The translations under genes and the position numbers were made by a program. 64,000 nt of DNA from JABAAI01 sp965242745. GTDB lineage: Bacteria > Spirochaetota > Leptospiria > Leptospirales > Leptonemataceae. Below are positions 27,401 to 36,385 of this stretch, piece after piece. The stretch spans positions 62,001-126,000 of the forward strand of contig CBDETG010000035.1 of assembly GCA_965242745.1 (NCBI GenBank), given 5' to 3'. The notes under the pieces were generated by a model that worked only from the letters and a program-made list of their open reading frames with translations, was not told the DNA's origin and did not search any database. Each line of letters starts with the position of its first letter. The stretch's first letter is position 1.

Positions 27401-27562
27401 TCCCAAGTTAGGCCTCTAAGTAAAAATGTCAATTTCTTAATGTTTTCTAAAAAATGATAATCAAGGAAGAAGTACGAGCGCCGCTGATAACACTCCTGTC
27501 TACGTCTTAGCATTTGCCTGAAATTCTGCTTGGCAAATCTCTAATAGGCAGCTATCTAAGCT

Positions 27563-28921
27563 ATGTCTGTCAATCCGGCGAAAGATGGGCGCTGCCTAGC
27601 GCTTTTCCAGACAGATATATTTTCTATGCACCCCGGCCTATCCTACAATAAACAAGGCGCTTTGCATTTTGCAAAGCAGGACCTGACTCTCTTAGCAGAA
27701 CGTTATGGCACCCCCCTTTATGTTTACAGCGCTGATCTCATTACATCTGCCTTAGCTGCTTTGCGGAAGGCTTTTGCGCAGGCAGGCAGAGAAGCGCTGA
27801 TATGTTATTCTGTGAAAGCTAATTCTAACCTTTCTATTTTGCAGCTCCTGCAAGAAGCTGGCTGCGGCGCTGATATTGTCAGCGGCGGCGAGTTATATAG
27901 AGCTGCTAAAGCGCAATTCCACCCCAAACGTATCATATTCTCAGGCACAGGGAAAAGTCTAGAAGAGCTGGAAGAGGCTGTGGAGCTTGGGATTCTTCTT
28001 TTTAGCGTAGAATCTGAAGAGGAGTTGTTTTTGCTGCACGAGCTGGGCCTGCAAAGAAAGCAGCAGATTCCCGTCAGCCTTCGCATTAACCCGGCCCTTG
28101 AGGCAGCCACGCATCCTTATATCGCAACAGGGCGTAAGCATGATAAATTTGGCATAGCTCTAGAAAACATAGAAGCGCTCTATAAAGAAGCTGTACAAAT
28201 GCCGGGCCTTGCGCCTGCTGGCTTAGGTCTGCACATAGGCTCCCAAATCTTAGAGAGCTCTGCTTTTGCAAGCGCTTCCCATATCGTGGGAGAACTTGCG
28301 CGGCGGATCAAGGGCAGGCAATGGCCCCTAAGCTATATAGATTTAGGGGGAGGCTTGGGCATCTGCTACCAAAATGAAAAGCCCCCTACATGGGAAGACT
28401 ATGTACAAGCCGTGCTACCTGGTCTTACTGGTCTGGAAGATTGCCAGCTCTTGCTTGAGCCGGGGCGTTCTATAGTAGGCAATGCCGGCATCTTGCTTGG
28501 GAAAATTTTGGGCGTGAAAACAAACTCTGCTAAAAGCTTTTACATAGGCGACGTAGCCATGAGCGATTTGATACGGCCCTCGCTCTATAAGGCCTATCAT
28601 GCGATACTTCCCTGCAAGGAAGGCGCGGCCATTGGACCCAATGCTGACTTGGTAGGCCCAGTATGTGAAACCGGAGATTTTATGGCGCAAGACCGCGCCC
28701 TGCCCCTTTTCAAGAAGGGTGATTATTTTGCGCTTTGCTCGGCCGGGGCTTATGGCTTTGTGATGGCTTCTAATTACAATTCCCGGCCAAAGGCAGCTGA
28801 GCTTTTGATAGACAAGAACGGGGCGCGTTTGATTCGCAAAAGAGAAAGCTACGCCGATCTGGTAGCAAAGGAAGAGCCCTTGCTTGCAAAAGGCCAGAGC
28901 AAAGGGGAGCTATATACTTGA
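27563..28921 (+). CDS. lysA: Diaminopimelate decarboxylase
   Basis: 452 aa PLP enzyme, alanine-racemase-like barrel then beta domain. Schiff-base Lys in ICYSVKANSNLSIL; ADIVSGGELYRA; HDKFGI; GLHIGSQI; YIDLGGGLGI; LLEPGRSIVGNAG; PVCETGDF (Cys and Glu completing the substrate site); SAGAYGFVMASNYNSR. Last step of lysine synthesis from meso-DAP. ATG 27563; ATG at codon 22 (MHPGLSYN) may be the true start, closer to family length. Divergent from the methyltransferase cassette. Confidence 0.93.
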   Translation: MSVNPAKDGRCLALFQTDIFSMHPGLSYNKQGALHFAKQDLTLLAERYGTPLYVYSADLITSALAALRKAFAQAGREALICYSVKANSNLSILQLLQEAGCGADIVSGGELYRAAKAQFHPKRIIFSGTGKSLEELEEAVELGILLFSVESEEELFLLHELGLQRKQQIPVSLRINPALEAATHPYIATGRKHDKFGIALENIEALYKEAVQMPGLAPAGLGLHIGSQILESSAFASASHIVGELARRIKGRQWPLSYIDLGGGLGICYQNEKPPTWEDYVQAVLPGLTGLEDCQLLLEPGRSIVGNAGILLGKILGVKTNSAKSFYIGDVAMSDLIRPSLYKAYHAILPCKEGAAIGPNADLVGPVCETGDFMAQDRALPLFKKGDYFALCSAGAYGFVMASNYNSRPKAAELLIDKNGARLIRKRESYADLVAKEEPLLAKGQSKGELYT

Positions 28922-29455
28922 TCGCACCAAAAAATAAGCAAATCCGCTGATGCTAATTATAGCCTACCCTTAGGATTTATATCAAATAGCGCCTTTCTTA
29001 GGATTGCATTCCAGGCATAGCATTTGGCAATTAGAGGCTTTGGTTTTGCCTCCCTTGCTCCAAGGTTGTAATTGGATAATTTTCATGCTTTATTTAGTAA
29101 CATGTACTGTAAAACGCCTACATATAGAGAGCTTGTAAGTGGATAGAAAAAAGGGGCAAAGACATGATACAGGCCAAAGCAGCCAAAGCAAAGACAAGTA
29201 GTTTTGCCACCCAATCAAAATGATCCAGCGCTAAAAGATATAGCGCTTGGGATAGCGGCGGATAGCTAAAAATGCGTAGCACTGTCTACAAAGTATATAG
29301 AAAGCATAATATTCACTTAGAGGGATTGCAGTTTATAGAGCAGCGTGAGTGTATCAAAAGAGATAGCTCCCATCTTTCCTCGATATATCATGTAAAAAAA
29401 GCTTTACAGAAATACAAACCAAACTAAAGTGCTACGGTACTTTCGTTTTTCAAAC
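28922..29455 (+). other. 534-bp spacer with one possible 51-aa frame
   Basis: No RNA gene or clear promoter seen. An ATG at 29272 opens 51 codons ending at 29427, just before the S18 gene (starts MRSTVYKVYRKHNIHLEGLQ). It has no good ribosome site and no family I know; treat as doubtful. Confidence 0.3.
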
Positions 29456-30844
29456 ATGGATATACAAGAAGCAGAAATTACGCAAAAAGAAAAGCAAGAA
29501 ACCACAGCACAAGCCGGCGCAAAAGCAGACAAAATGATTCCAAAAGACCAAGGAGCTGGCACGACTCCAAGTGATACGGCGCAAGGGGCTAAGCTAAGCA
29601 AGCCCGACTTGGATACGCAGCAAAAACAGCCTAAGCCAGCAGGCGCAAAAGCAGACAAAATGATTCCAAAAGACCAAGGAGCTGGCACGACTCCAAGTGA
29701 TACGGCGCAAGGAGCTAAGCTAAGCAAGCCCGACTTGGATACGCAGCAAAAACAGCCTAAGCCAGCAGGCGCAAAAGCAGACAAAATGATTCCAAAAGAC
29801 CAAGGAGCTGGCACGACTCCAAGTGATACGGCGCAAGGAGCTAAGCTAAGCAAGCCCGACTTGGATACGCAGCAAAAACAGCCTAAGCCAGCAGGCGCAA
29901 AAGCAGACAAAATGATTCCACAAAACCAAGGAGCTGGCACGACTCCAAGTGATACGGCGCAAGGAGCTAAGCTAAGCAAGCCCGACTTGGATACGCAGCA
30001 AAAACAGCCTAAGCCAGCAGGCGCAAAAGCAGACAAAATGATTCCACAAAACCAAGGAGCTGGCACGACTCCAAGTGATACGGCGCAAGGGGTTAAGCTA
30101 AGCAAGCCCGCCTTGGATACGCAGCAAAAACAGCCTAAGCCAGCAGGCGCAAAAGCAGACAAAATGATTCCAAAAGACCAAGGAGCTGGCACGACTCCAA
30201 GTGATACGGCGCAAGGAGCTAAGCTAAGCAAGCCCGCCTTGGATACGCAGCAAAAACAGCCTAAGCCAGCAGGCGCAAAAGCAGACAAAATGATTCCAAA
30301 AGACCAAGGAGCTGGCACGACTCCAAGTGATACGGCGCAAGGAGCTAAGCTAAGCAAGCCCGCCTTGGATACGCAGCAAAAACAGCCTAAGCCAGCAGGC
30401 GCAAAAGCAGACAAAATGATTCCAAAAGACCACGGAGCTGGCGCGCCTTCAAGTGATACGGCTCAGGGGGCTAAGCTAAGCAAGCCCGCCTTGGATACGC
30501 AGCAAAAACAGCCTAAGACGGATAGTCAGGATGTCATCGCCCCCAAAAGGCCCTATGTTTCTACGGTCGGGAGAAAAGATAAATGGGACAAGAGGGAGAA
30601 ATTTGAAAGAAAAGGAGAAGATCGCTATACAAAACAACGTACTATGCGGCGCCGTCGAATTCTCGATATGCGTAAGGTGCAGATAGACTATAAAAGAACT
30701 GACACCTTAGAGCGCTTCACTTCCAAGACAGGAAAGATTCTTCCACGGCGTGTTACTGGAGCTACTGCCCTTGTGCAGCGCAAAATTGCAAGAGAGATCA
30801 AAAGAGCGCGCCACATTGGCCTTTTGCCCTATTCACGCCGCTGA
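29456..30844 (+). CDS. rpsR: Ribosomal protein bS18 with eight-repeat N-terminal extension
   Basis: 462 aa from ATG 29456 (GTG 29429 possible). Residues about 20-355 are eight 42-residue repeats (GAKADKMIPKDQGAG, TTPSDTAQGAKLSKP, LDTQQKQPKPA), hydrophilic and probably disordered. After a basic linker the last about 70 residues are S18: KVQIDYKRTDTLERF, GKILPRRVTGATA, KIAREIKRARHIGLLPY. The N-terminal Cys motif of Zn-type S18 (CRFC) is replaced (RILDMRK). Normal S18 is 75-100 aa. In-frame ATG 30644 could yield a short S18, but AAGGAG is 26 bases away, too far. rpsF, ssb and rplI, its usual neighbours, are absent; sucB follows 53 bp later. Confidence 0.88.
   Translation: MDIQEAEITQKEKQETTAQAGAKADKMIPKDQGAGTTPSDTAQGAKLSKPDLDTQQKQPKPAGAKADKMIPKDQGAGTTPSDTAQGAKLSKPDLDTQQKQPKPAGAKADKMIPKDQGAGTTPSDTAQGAKLSKPDLDTQQKQPKPAGAKADKMIPQNQGAGTTPSDTAQGAKLSKPDLDTQQKQPKPAGAKADKMIPQNQGAGTTPSDTAQGVKLSKPALDTQQKQPKPAGAKADKMIPKDQGAGTTPSDTAQGAKLSKPALDTQQKQPKPAGAKADKMIPKDQGAGTTPSDTAQGAKLSKPALDTQQKQPKPAGAKADKMIPKDHGAGAPSSDTAQGAKLSKPALDTQQKQPKTDSQDVIAPKRPYVSTVGRKDKWDKREKFERKGEDRYTKQRTMRRRRILDMRKVQIDYKRTDTLERFTSKTGKILPRRVTGATALVQRKIAREIKRARHIGLLPYSRR
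29513..30520 (+). repeat. Eight 126-bp in-frame tandem repeats
   Basis: Eight units, nearly identical at DNA level; differences include AAAGAC versus CAAAAC (KD/QN), GACTTG versus GCCTTG (D/A), and a diverged last unit (DHGAGAPSSD). Suited to unequal recombination. Confidence 0.95.
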
Positions 30845-30897
30845 CGATACTTGCTGTGCATTTCTTTTGCCCCTATTCCTAGCCTGCGCCTATTACT

Positions 30898-32127
30898 GTG
30901 AACATAGAGATCAAAGTGCCCCCTATGGGGGAATCGATTACGGAAGCCACGGTCATGGATTGGCGCTTTGCTGTGGGCGCTGTTGTAAAGAGTGGAGATA
31001 TACTTGTAGAACTCGAAACAGATAAGGTTACTTTAGAAGTGCCTGCTCCCAGCAGCGGCGTGCTCAAAGAGATCAAACAAGACTCTGGGGCTAATGTCAA
31101 GATAGGGGACCTTTTGGCGCTGCTTGAAGAAAAAGCCGTAGAACAGACTAAGACACAAAGATCCGCCGCAGACAGCGAGGCTCCCCTACCCCCGCCATCT
31201 CAGGAAGAGGGCGCTGCTGCCTCCTCTTTACAAAATAAGACCTTAGCGCAGGGCGCAGCAAGGTTAGCGCTGGAGAAGGGAATAGACATCTCACAAATCC
31301 AAGGCAGCGGCAAAAGAGGGCAGGTCACAAAATCTGATATTGTGCACTATTTAGACAAGCAGGAGGCGCCGCAAAAGACTCAAGCGCCGCAGCTTTCTTT
31401 CAGCCAAGACGAAGGGCGGGAGAATCGGGAAGAATTGGTGGCGATGTCACGCCTGCGCCAGCGTATTGCAGAGCGTCTTCTTCATTCTCAACATGAAACT
31501 GCCACATTGACGACTTTTAATGAGATTGATATGCACAATGCTATAGCTTTGCGCAAGCGCTATAAAGAAGAATTCAAGGAAAAGTATGGGGTGAATTTAG
31601 GTTTTATGTCACTCTTTATCAAAGCTGTGATTGCTACTCTCAAAGAAATACCTTCGGTACATGCGCAGATACGAGAGCATCATATTGTGTATAAGAATTA
31701 TTATGATATAAGCGTAGCTGTAGGCGGCCCTAAAGGACTTGTGGTACCTGTGATACGCAACGCTGATCAACTCAGCTTTGCCGAAATAGAAAAAGAGATC
31801 GCTCGTTTGGCGCAGAAAGTGAAAGAAAGCACGATAGAATTACACGAGCTGGAAGGAGGTAGTTTTACTATATCTAACGGCGGCATCTATGGCTCTATGC
31901 TTTCTACGCCTATACTCAATCCGCCGCAAAGCGCTATCTTAGGTATGCACAATATAGTGAAACGCCCTGTGGTACTAGCTAATACGGAAGAAATTGTTGT
32001 GCGCCCCATTATGTATGTCGCCCTTTCCTATGATCATCGCATTATAGATGGCAAGGAGGCTGTAAGCTTTCTCGTGAAAGTAAAAGAAAAAATAGAACAT
32101 CCAGAGCGCATACTGCTTTCGTTGTAA
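30898..32127 (+). CDS. sucB: Dihydrolipoamide succinyltransferase (2-oxoglutarate dehydrogenase E2)
   Basis: 409 aa from GTG 30898. Lipoyl domain with ETDKVTLEV (lipoylated Lys43; the KVTLEV context is SucB-like), flexible linker (about 80-118), peripheral-subunit-binding domain GAARLALEKGIDISQIQGSG, and catalytic domain with GSMLSTPILNPPQSAILGMH and YDHRIIDGKEAV (His-Asp). Transfers succinyl to CoA. Directly followed by lpd (18 bp). The E1 gene sucA is not in the window. Confidence 0.93.
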   Translation: MNIEIKVPPMGESITEATVMDWRFAVGAVVKSGDILVELETDKVTLEVPAPSSGVLKEIKQDSGANVKIGDLLALLEEKAVEQTKTQRSAADSEAPLPPPSQEEGAAASSLQNKTLAQGAARLALEKGIDISQIQGSGKRGQVTKSDIVHYLDKQEAPQKTQAPQLSFSQDEGRENREELVAMSRLRQRIAERLLHSQHETATLTTFNEIDMHNAIALRKRYKEEFKEKYGVNLGFMSLFIKAVIATLKEIPSVHAQIREHHIVYKNYYDISVAVGGPKGLVVPVIRNADQLSFAEIEKEIARLAQKVKESTIELHELEGGSFTISNGGIYGSMLSTPILNPPQSAILGMHNIVKRPVVLANTEEIVVRPIMYVALSYDHRIIDGKEAVSFLVKVKEKIEHPERILLSL

Positions 32128-32145
32128 TACTCTACCAAATTTTAT

Positions 32146-33576
32146 ATGAGCCTGCAAGAACATGATCTTGTTATTATAGGGGGGGGGCCGGGCGGTTACG
32201 TGTGCGCTATACGCGCAGCGCAGCTAGGGCTGGATACAGCCATTGTAGAAAAAAGGCCCGGCCTTGGGGGTACTTGTATTAATGTAGGCTGCATTCCCTC
32301 TAAGGCCCTTTTAGACTCCTCGCATAAATATGAGGAAGGCCTCCATCAGCTTGCGGCGCATGGCATAGAAAGCAAATCTCTGAGCATGAATGTATCCAAA
32401 ATGATGGCCCGTAAAGACAAAATTGTTCAGGAGCTTGTGAAAGGCTTGGATTTTTTGATGCAAAAGAACAAAATACGCCGCTACCATGCTGAGGCCTCTT
32501 TGCAAAAGCAAGAACATGGGCGAAGCTTAATTCAACTTGCGGCTAAGGGCCAAAAAAAGCAGCTGCTTTCTGCCAGGCGCTGCGTGATCGCAACCGGCTC
32601 CCAAACAACAGGCTTGGGAGAAATCGTCATAGATGGGCGTCATATTATCAGCTCTGATCAGGCAATAGCATTGGAAAAAGTTCCTAAGAGATTACTGATC
32701 ATAGGAGGAGGCGTGATAGGCTTGGAATTGGGCTCTGTCTGGAGGCGTTTAGGCGCAGAGGTGAGCATCGTTGAGGCATTGCCTTCTATCTTGATGGGCA
32801 TAGACAAACAAACGCGCGATCTAGCCTTAGGCATTTTCAGAAGACAAGGGCTAAACTTCCTTCTGGAACATAAACTCAGCGCAACAAAGATTCTAGCGAA
32901 GAACAAGGGAGTCGAGGCCTTGCTGATAGATGCAAAAGGTAAAAAAATCACTCTGCAGGCTGATACAATGCTCGTCGCTGTAGGGCGCAGGCCATATACA
33001 GAGGGGCTGGGTCTGGAGAATATAGGCATCCAGACCACCCCTAAGGGGCATATCCCGGTAGACCCTCAGAGCTTAGAGAGCTCTCTTCCGGGTATATATG
33101 CCATAGGAGATGTAATAGAAGGACCGATGCTTGCGCATCGCGCAGAAGAAGAAGGCATGATGCTGGCTGAAAGGCTGGCAGATAAAGCCAGCCCCAATAT
33201 AGGCTATGGCACAATCCCATGGATCATTTATACATGGCCTGAGATCGCATGGGTAGGCCGCCTGGAAGATGAGCTCAAGGCAGCATCCCACATGTATAAC
33301 GCAGGCCGCTGTCTCTTTCGTCCCAATGGACGCGCCAAGGCTATGAATGAGAGTCAAGGGCAGGTAAAGATACTGGCAGACAAACACGATGACCGCTTGC
33401 TGGGCTGCTCTATCATCGGCCCTCATGCCTCAGAGCTCATAGGACAAATTACCTTAGCCATGGAGTTTGGAGCAAGCGCCGAAGACCTTGCAAGAAGCTG
33501 CTTTGCGCATCCTACATTAGGAGAAGTGATCAAAGAGGCTGCGCTGGATGTAGACAAAAGAGCTCTGCATGCCTAA
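32146..33576 (+). CDS. lpd: Dihydrolipoamide dehydrogenase (E3)
   Basis: 476 aa FAD protein. FAD-binding VIIGGGPGGYVCAIRAAQLG, redox disulfide GGTCINVGCIPSK, NAD-binding LIIGGGVIGLELGSVW, second FAD motif GIYAIGDVIEGPMLAHRA, and the C-terminal catalytic CFAHPTLGEVIKEAA (His-Pro...Glu). Reoxidises lipoamide of SucB. Likely shared operon with sucB and rpsR. Confidence 0.96.
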   Translation: MSLQEHDLVIIGGGPGGYVCAIRAAQLGLDTAIVEKRPGLGGTCINVGCIPSKALLDSSHKYEEGLHQLAAHGIESKSLSMNVSKMMARKDKIVQELVKGLDFLMQKNKIRRYHAEASLQKQEHGRSLIQLAAKGQKKQLLSARRCVIATGSQTTGLGEIVIDGRHIISSDQAIALEKVPKRLLIIGGGVIGLELGSVWRRLGAEVSIVEALPSILMGIDKQTRDLALGIFRRQGLNFLLEHKLSATKILAKNKGVEALLIDAKGKKITLQADTMLVAVGRRPYTEGLGLENIGIQTTPKGHIPVDPQSLESSLPGIYAIGDVIEGPMLAHRAEEEGMMLAERLADKASPNIGYGTIPWIIYTWPEIAWVGRLEDELKAASHMYNAGRCLFRPNGRAKAMNESQGQVKILADKHDDRLLGCSIIGPHASELIGQITLAMEFGASAEDLARSCFAHPTLGEVIKEAALDVDKRALHA

Positions 33577-33714
33577 GTGAAAGGAAAGGCAGGCAGGATT
33601 GTAGGGAGGGTTCAAGGTAAAGCGAATTTACAAGTTTTCTAATACTTGAAAATTATTATGAAAATCTTTAAAACAATCATAATTATATATTTTGCCACGA
33701 TGGCAAGCTCAGGG

Positions 33715-34270
33715 GCTGCGCATACGAGAACAAGCCAGGCAAGGTTTAGAGCTGCAGCACAGGCCTAATGCCCATCTGCTGCTTTACATACTAAAACAAT
33801 CCAGCGCAAATCATAGGCATTGCAATAGCGGTGCTAGAGTCTGGCGCTAAAGCAGGGCTGACAAAATAGATATAGTTTTTTCTGGAGCTATCCATACCAG
33901 AACAATCCAGTGCAAGGCATAGGCATTGCGTCACGAGCACAGGATGTGCGAGAGTCTGCGCTAAGAATGGCAAACCTACAGGGCTGGCAATACGGATATG
34001 GTTTTTTCTGGAGCTTTTACATACCAGAACAATCCAGTGCAAGGCATAGGCATTGCGTCACGAGCACAGGAGGTGCGAGAGTCTGACGCTAAGGCATGGA
34101 TGCCAGACCGCGGCAGACCAATGCCTATGCCTTGCCGATATGTCGTGTTGGGCGCAGGGCCTCAGCATCCGTTACATGCCAGAACAAGCCCGGCAACGTT
34201 TTAGGGCTGCAGCACAGGCCTAATGCCTTGTACATACCAGAACAATCCAGGCAAGCCATATTACGAAATT
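33715..34270. repeat. Dispersed palindromic repeats, cluster 2
   Basis: At least four module-A pieces: CAATCCAGCGCAAATCATAG then GCATTGC near 33787, the GCAAGG version near 33905 and 34030, GTGCGAGAGTCTG blocks, and the opposite orientation CCAATGCCTATGCCTTGCCG near 34118. This accounts for most of the 739-bp gap after lpd; 33577-33714 holds nothing I can support. Confidence 0.85.
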
Positions 34271-34315
34271 CGCTCGCATTAGTAAGGATTTGAGACTCGA
34301 TTTTTTGAAGTACTG

Positions 34316-36136
34316 CTAAGATCTATCATCGTCTGTTCCTGTGAGGCGTACAATTTCTTTTTGTAAGTGCTCTGCCTTCGTATATCGTGCCTTAGTACTT
34401 GCCAGCAATTCATGCAGATTCTTGTCTAGGAAAATATATAGATAATGATATGTATAGGAAAGGATATTTTCTATTATGTCATGTATGGACTTTCCATTGA
34501 GTCTTTCAGATGAGATAAGAGAAGCATCCGCATACGCTAAGAAACTTGCTTCTTGCGTGATCTTATCAAGCGGCGTAGATTTGTTTTTTTGTGTATCTGC
34601 CCGCATCTTCGCTTGTGCTCCGCTCGACAATTCCAGATCGCAAGCCTCTTTGTGATTTTTCATAATTCTTTGCAAATCGAAAACAATTTTATGGAAAAAA
34701 TGATTGCTGTCCTTTAGAAGCAGATGAAGATTTTCTATGGCCGGGTCGAAAATCTTTTTCTCTTTGTTTTTGCTAAACTCCTTAAAATAATAATTTAGGC
34801 CAGGATACTTTCTTTGGAAGATATCCGCATTACGGAGCAATTCTAAAAATATTTCCGTATGTTCTTTGAATATATTGACGCCAAAAATAGCAACTGCCTT
34901 GATTTGCCCATCTACAGTATGTACATTGATACGATTTGTTAATATGGGCAGATAGTTGATATGAAAATCTTTTAGTATAGCAAATAACAAGCGATGCGGC
35001 TGCGACTTATGGGACCTCACTATATGTCTTAAAACACTATTTGCGCTTACAGAGCGCTTCAGATAACCCAGCACTAAGGGGTCCAAAAAGGACTCATCAC
35101 AATTCCCATCTGTATCCAGAGCAAGGTACTTATTACGAATTTCTTCTATTTCCTGAATTTCACTGTGAAGCAAGTTTTGTTTTTGTTTGAGAGCCTTGAC
35201 ATGACGCGCAATATGCGCCTTTACATCGGGCGGAGCGCAAAAATGCTGCCGTCTTGCTTTAAAACTGCCAAGCCTTGCCTCCAGCTGGCGCCACTCCAGG
35301 ACTGTATTATGAGTCAGCGCATAGATTCCTATACATGCCTCTTTCATGCTAGGTTTTGCCTTATCGAGATATATGATATGCCTCATGGCGTGCCGCAGAG
35401 ATGCCTCAAAGCCGGCATAATGCTCCACCGAGCTTATGTACTTAGGAAAAACTTCTTCTAAGATATGCTCATATTGATAGTGGAGAAGGGCAGCATAACG
35501 CTTTTGCATATTCCAGCTTTGAGACAGCCACTTTTGAGCTTTGTCATGTCTTTGAAAGAGATTAAAGAGTTGTATATATTCTGTAAAAAACTTATACGCC
35601 GTATAGATTGTGTTATATTGCGCAGCGTCCAGTTGATTCCAGCCATTAGCTATGGCCAATCGGAAGGCTTTGAGACTATGAATAATATATTCTTCCTTTA
35701 AGCCTTGAAAGAGTTGTTTGGCAGCAGGGCTAAGCTCCAAACGAGAGAAGAAGCCCTTATGCAGGACTTTTGTTCTTGTACCCCACTTGGCAAGGCTTTG
35801 ATGATTTTTCCCCATAAAGCGCTGCCAAAATCCGATTTTCTTTTTTACCCTTAGGAATTGAAAAAAAGAAGCTTTAGCCCCATTCTTATAGTCATGGCTT
35901 TTGGCATGATTATGCAGAAAGAAAAGCTTCTTACGCTGCCTTCTTTGAGCTGCATTCAATGGTATGGGAGGAGTGTGAGATGCGTCTAAGGCTTCAATTT
36001 TTTTGATACGCGCAAAGATATTCTTCTCTTTTTGAACAACATTTTCTATCTGCTCTTGCAGCTTTTCAGAGCGCTGTTTGCGGTAGAGCTTCCCAAAAAA
36101 AACATGAGCTTGGGCTTGGCTGAATTGCGAATACAT
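34316..36136 (-). CDS. Uncharacterised 606-aa protein
   Basis: Not recognised. Soluble-looking, rich in Lys, His, Phe and Tyr, mostly helical by composition; no signal peptide or membrane helix. Basic N-terminal third (about 1-125) with coiled-coil-like EQIENVVQKEKNIFARIKKI and AAQRRQRKKLFF; a Phe/Tyr-rich middle (YNTIYTAYKFFTEYIQLFNL); last third includes DIIENILSYTYHYLYIFLDK. Start ATG 36136; GTG 36175 adds 13 residues. Large lineage-specific proteins of this kind are common in spirochaetes, but I cannot tie it to a family. Divergent from mnmA. Confidence 0.75.
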   Translation of the reverse strand: MYSQFSQAQAHVFFGKLYRKQRSEKLQEQIENVVQKEKNIFARIKKIEALDASHTPPIPLNAAQRRQRKKLFFLHNHAKSHDYKNGAKASFFQFLRVKKKIGFWQRFMGKNHQSLAKWGTRTKVLHKGFFSRLELSPAAKQLFQGLKEEYIIHSLKAFRLAIANGWNQLDAAQYNTIYTAYKFFTEYIQLFNLFQRHDKAQKWLSQSWNMQKRYAALLHYQYEHILEEVFPKYISSVEHYAGFEASLRHAMRHIIYLDKAKPSMKEACIGIYALTHNTVLEWRQLEARLGSFKARRQHFCAPPDVKAHIARHVKALKQKQNLLHSEIQEIEEIRNKYLALDTDGNCDESFLDPLVLGYLKRSVSANSVLRHIVRSHKSQPHRLLFAILKDFHINYLPILTNRINVHTVDGQIKAVAIFGVNIFKEHTEIFLELLRNADIFQRKYPGLNYYFKEFSKNKEKKIFDPAIENLHLLLKDSNHFFHKIVFDLQRIMKNHKEACDLELSSGAQAKMRADTQKNKSTPLDKITQEASFLAYADASLISSERLNGKSIHDIIENILSYTYHYLYIFLDKNLHELLASTKARYTKAEHLQKEIVRLTGTDDDRS

Positions 36137-36385
36137 TTTTACTTGCGGGAGGAACAGGTATTTGTACACTATCACCCTTGCGGATGGCGATGACAGCTCT
36201 TGTTATAGTTTAGAGCCAAGTTTCATTACTTCTCGAAAGATGAAGTTTTACGTCTTACTTGCCCCATTCTGCGCATCGTAAAAAACAGCCGATACTTTCT
36301 AAGTAGACGCTCAGAATAAGCATGATCTAACCTTGGCAGCATACTTTTGCCTGCCCAGTTTTAGTTTTCTTCGAAATCGAAGCTG

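Larger units (their letters stand above)
25957..27411. mobile_element. Putative inverted-repeat-flanked methyltransferase cassette
   Basis: The methyltransferase gene is bracketed by an exact 18-bp inverted repeat: ACTATATACAAGAGTCCA at 25969-25986 and its complement at 27383-27400. With two small indels the match extends to GGGA...TAAAAA. Immediately outside lie near-direct repeats AAGTCAG (25957-25963) and AAGTTAG (27405-27411), like a worn target-site duplication. No transposase is inside. Mobility is inferred. Confidence 0.6.

Noticed and set aside
29404..30414. Open minus-strand frame of 336 codons over the S18 repeats
   Set aside because: It is the mirror of the 126-bp tandem repeat; lacks a ribosome site, and the plus strand has the S18 domain.
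30644..30844. S18 as an independent short gene
   Set aside because: The in-frame ATG has no ribosome site within range; the frame is continuous with the repeats. Not fully excluded.
33791..34293. Several short frames between lpd and the 606-aa gene
   Set aside because: All lie inside dispersed repeats.
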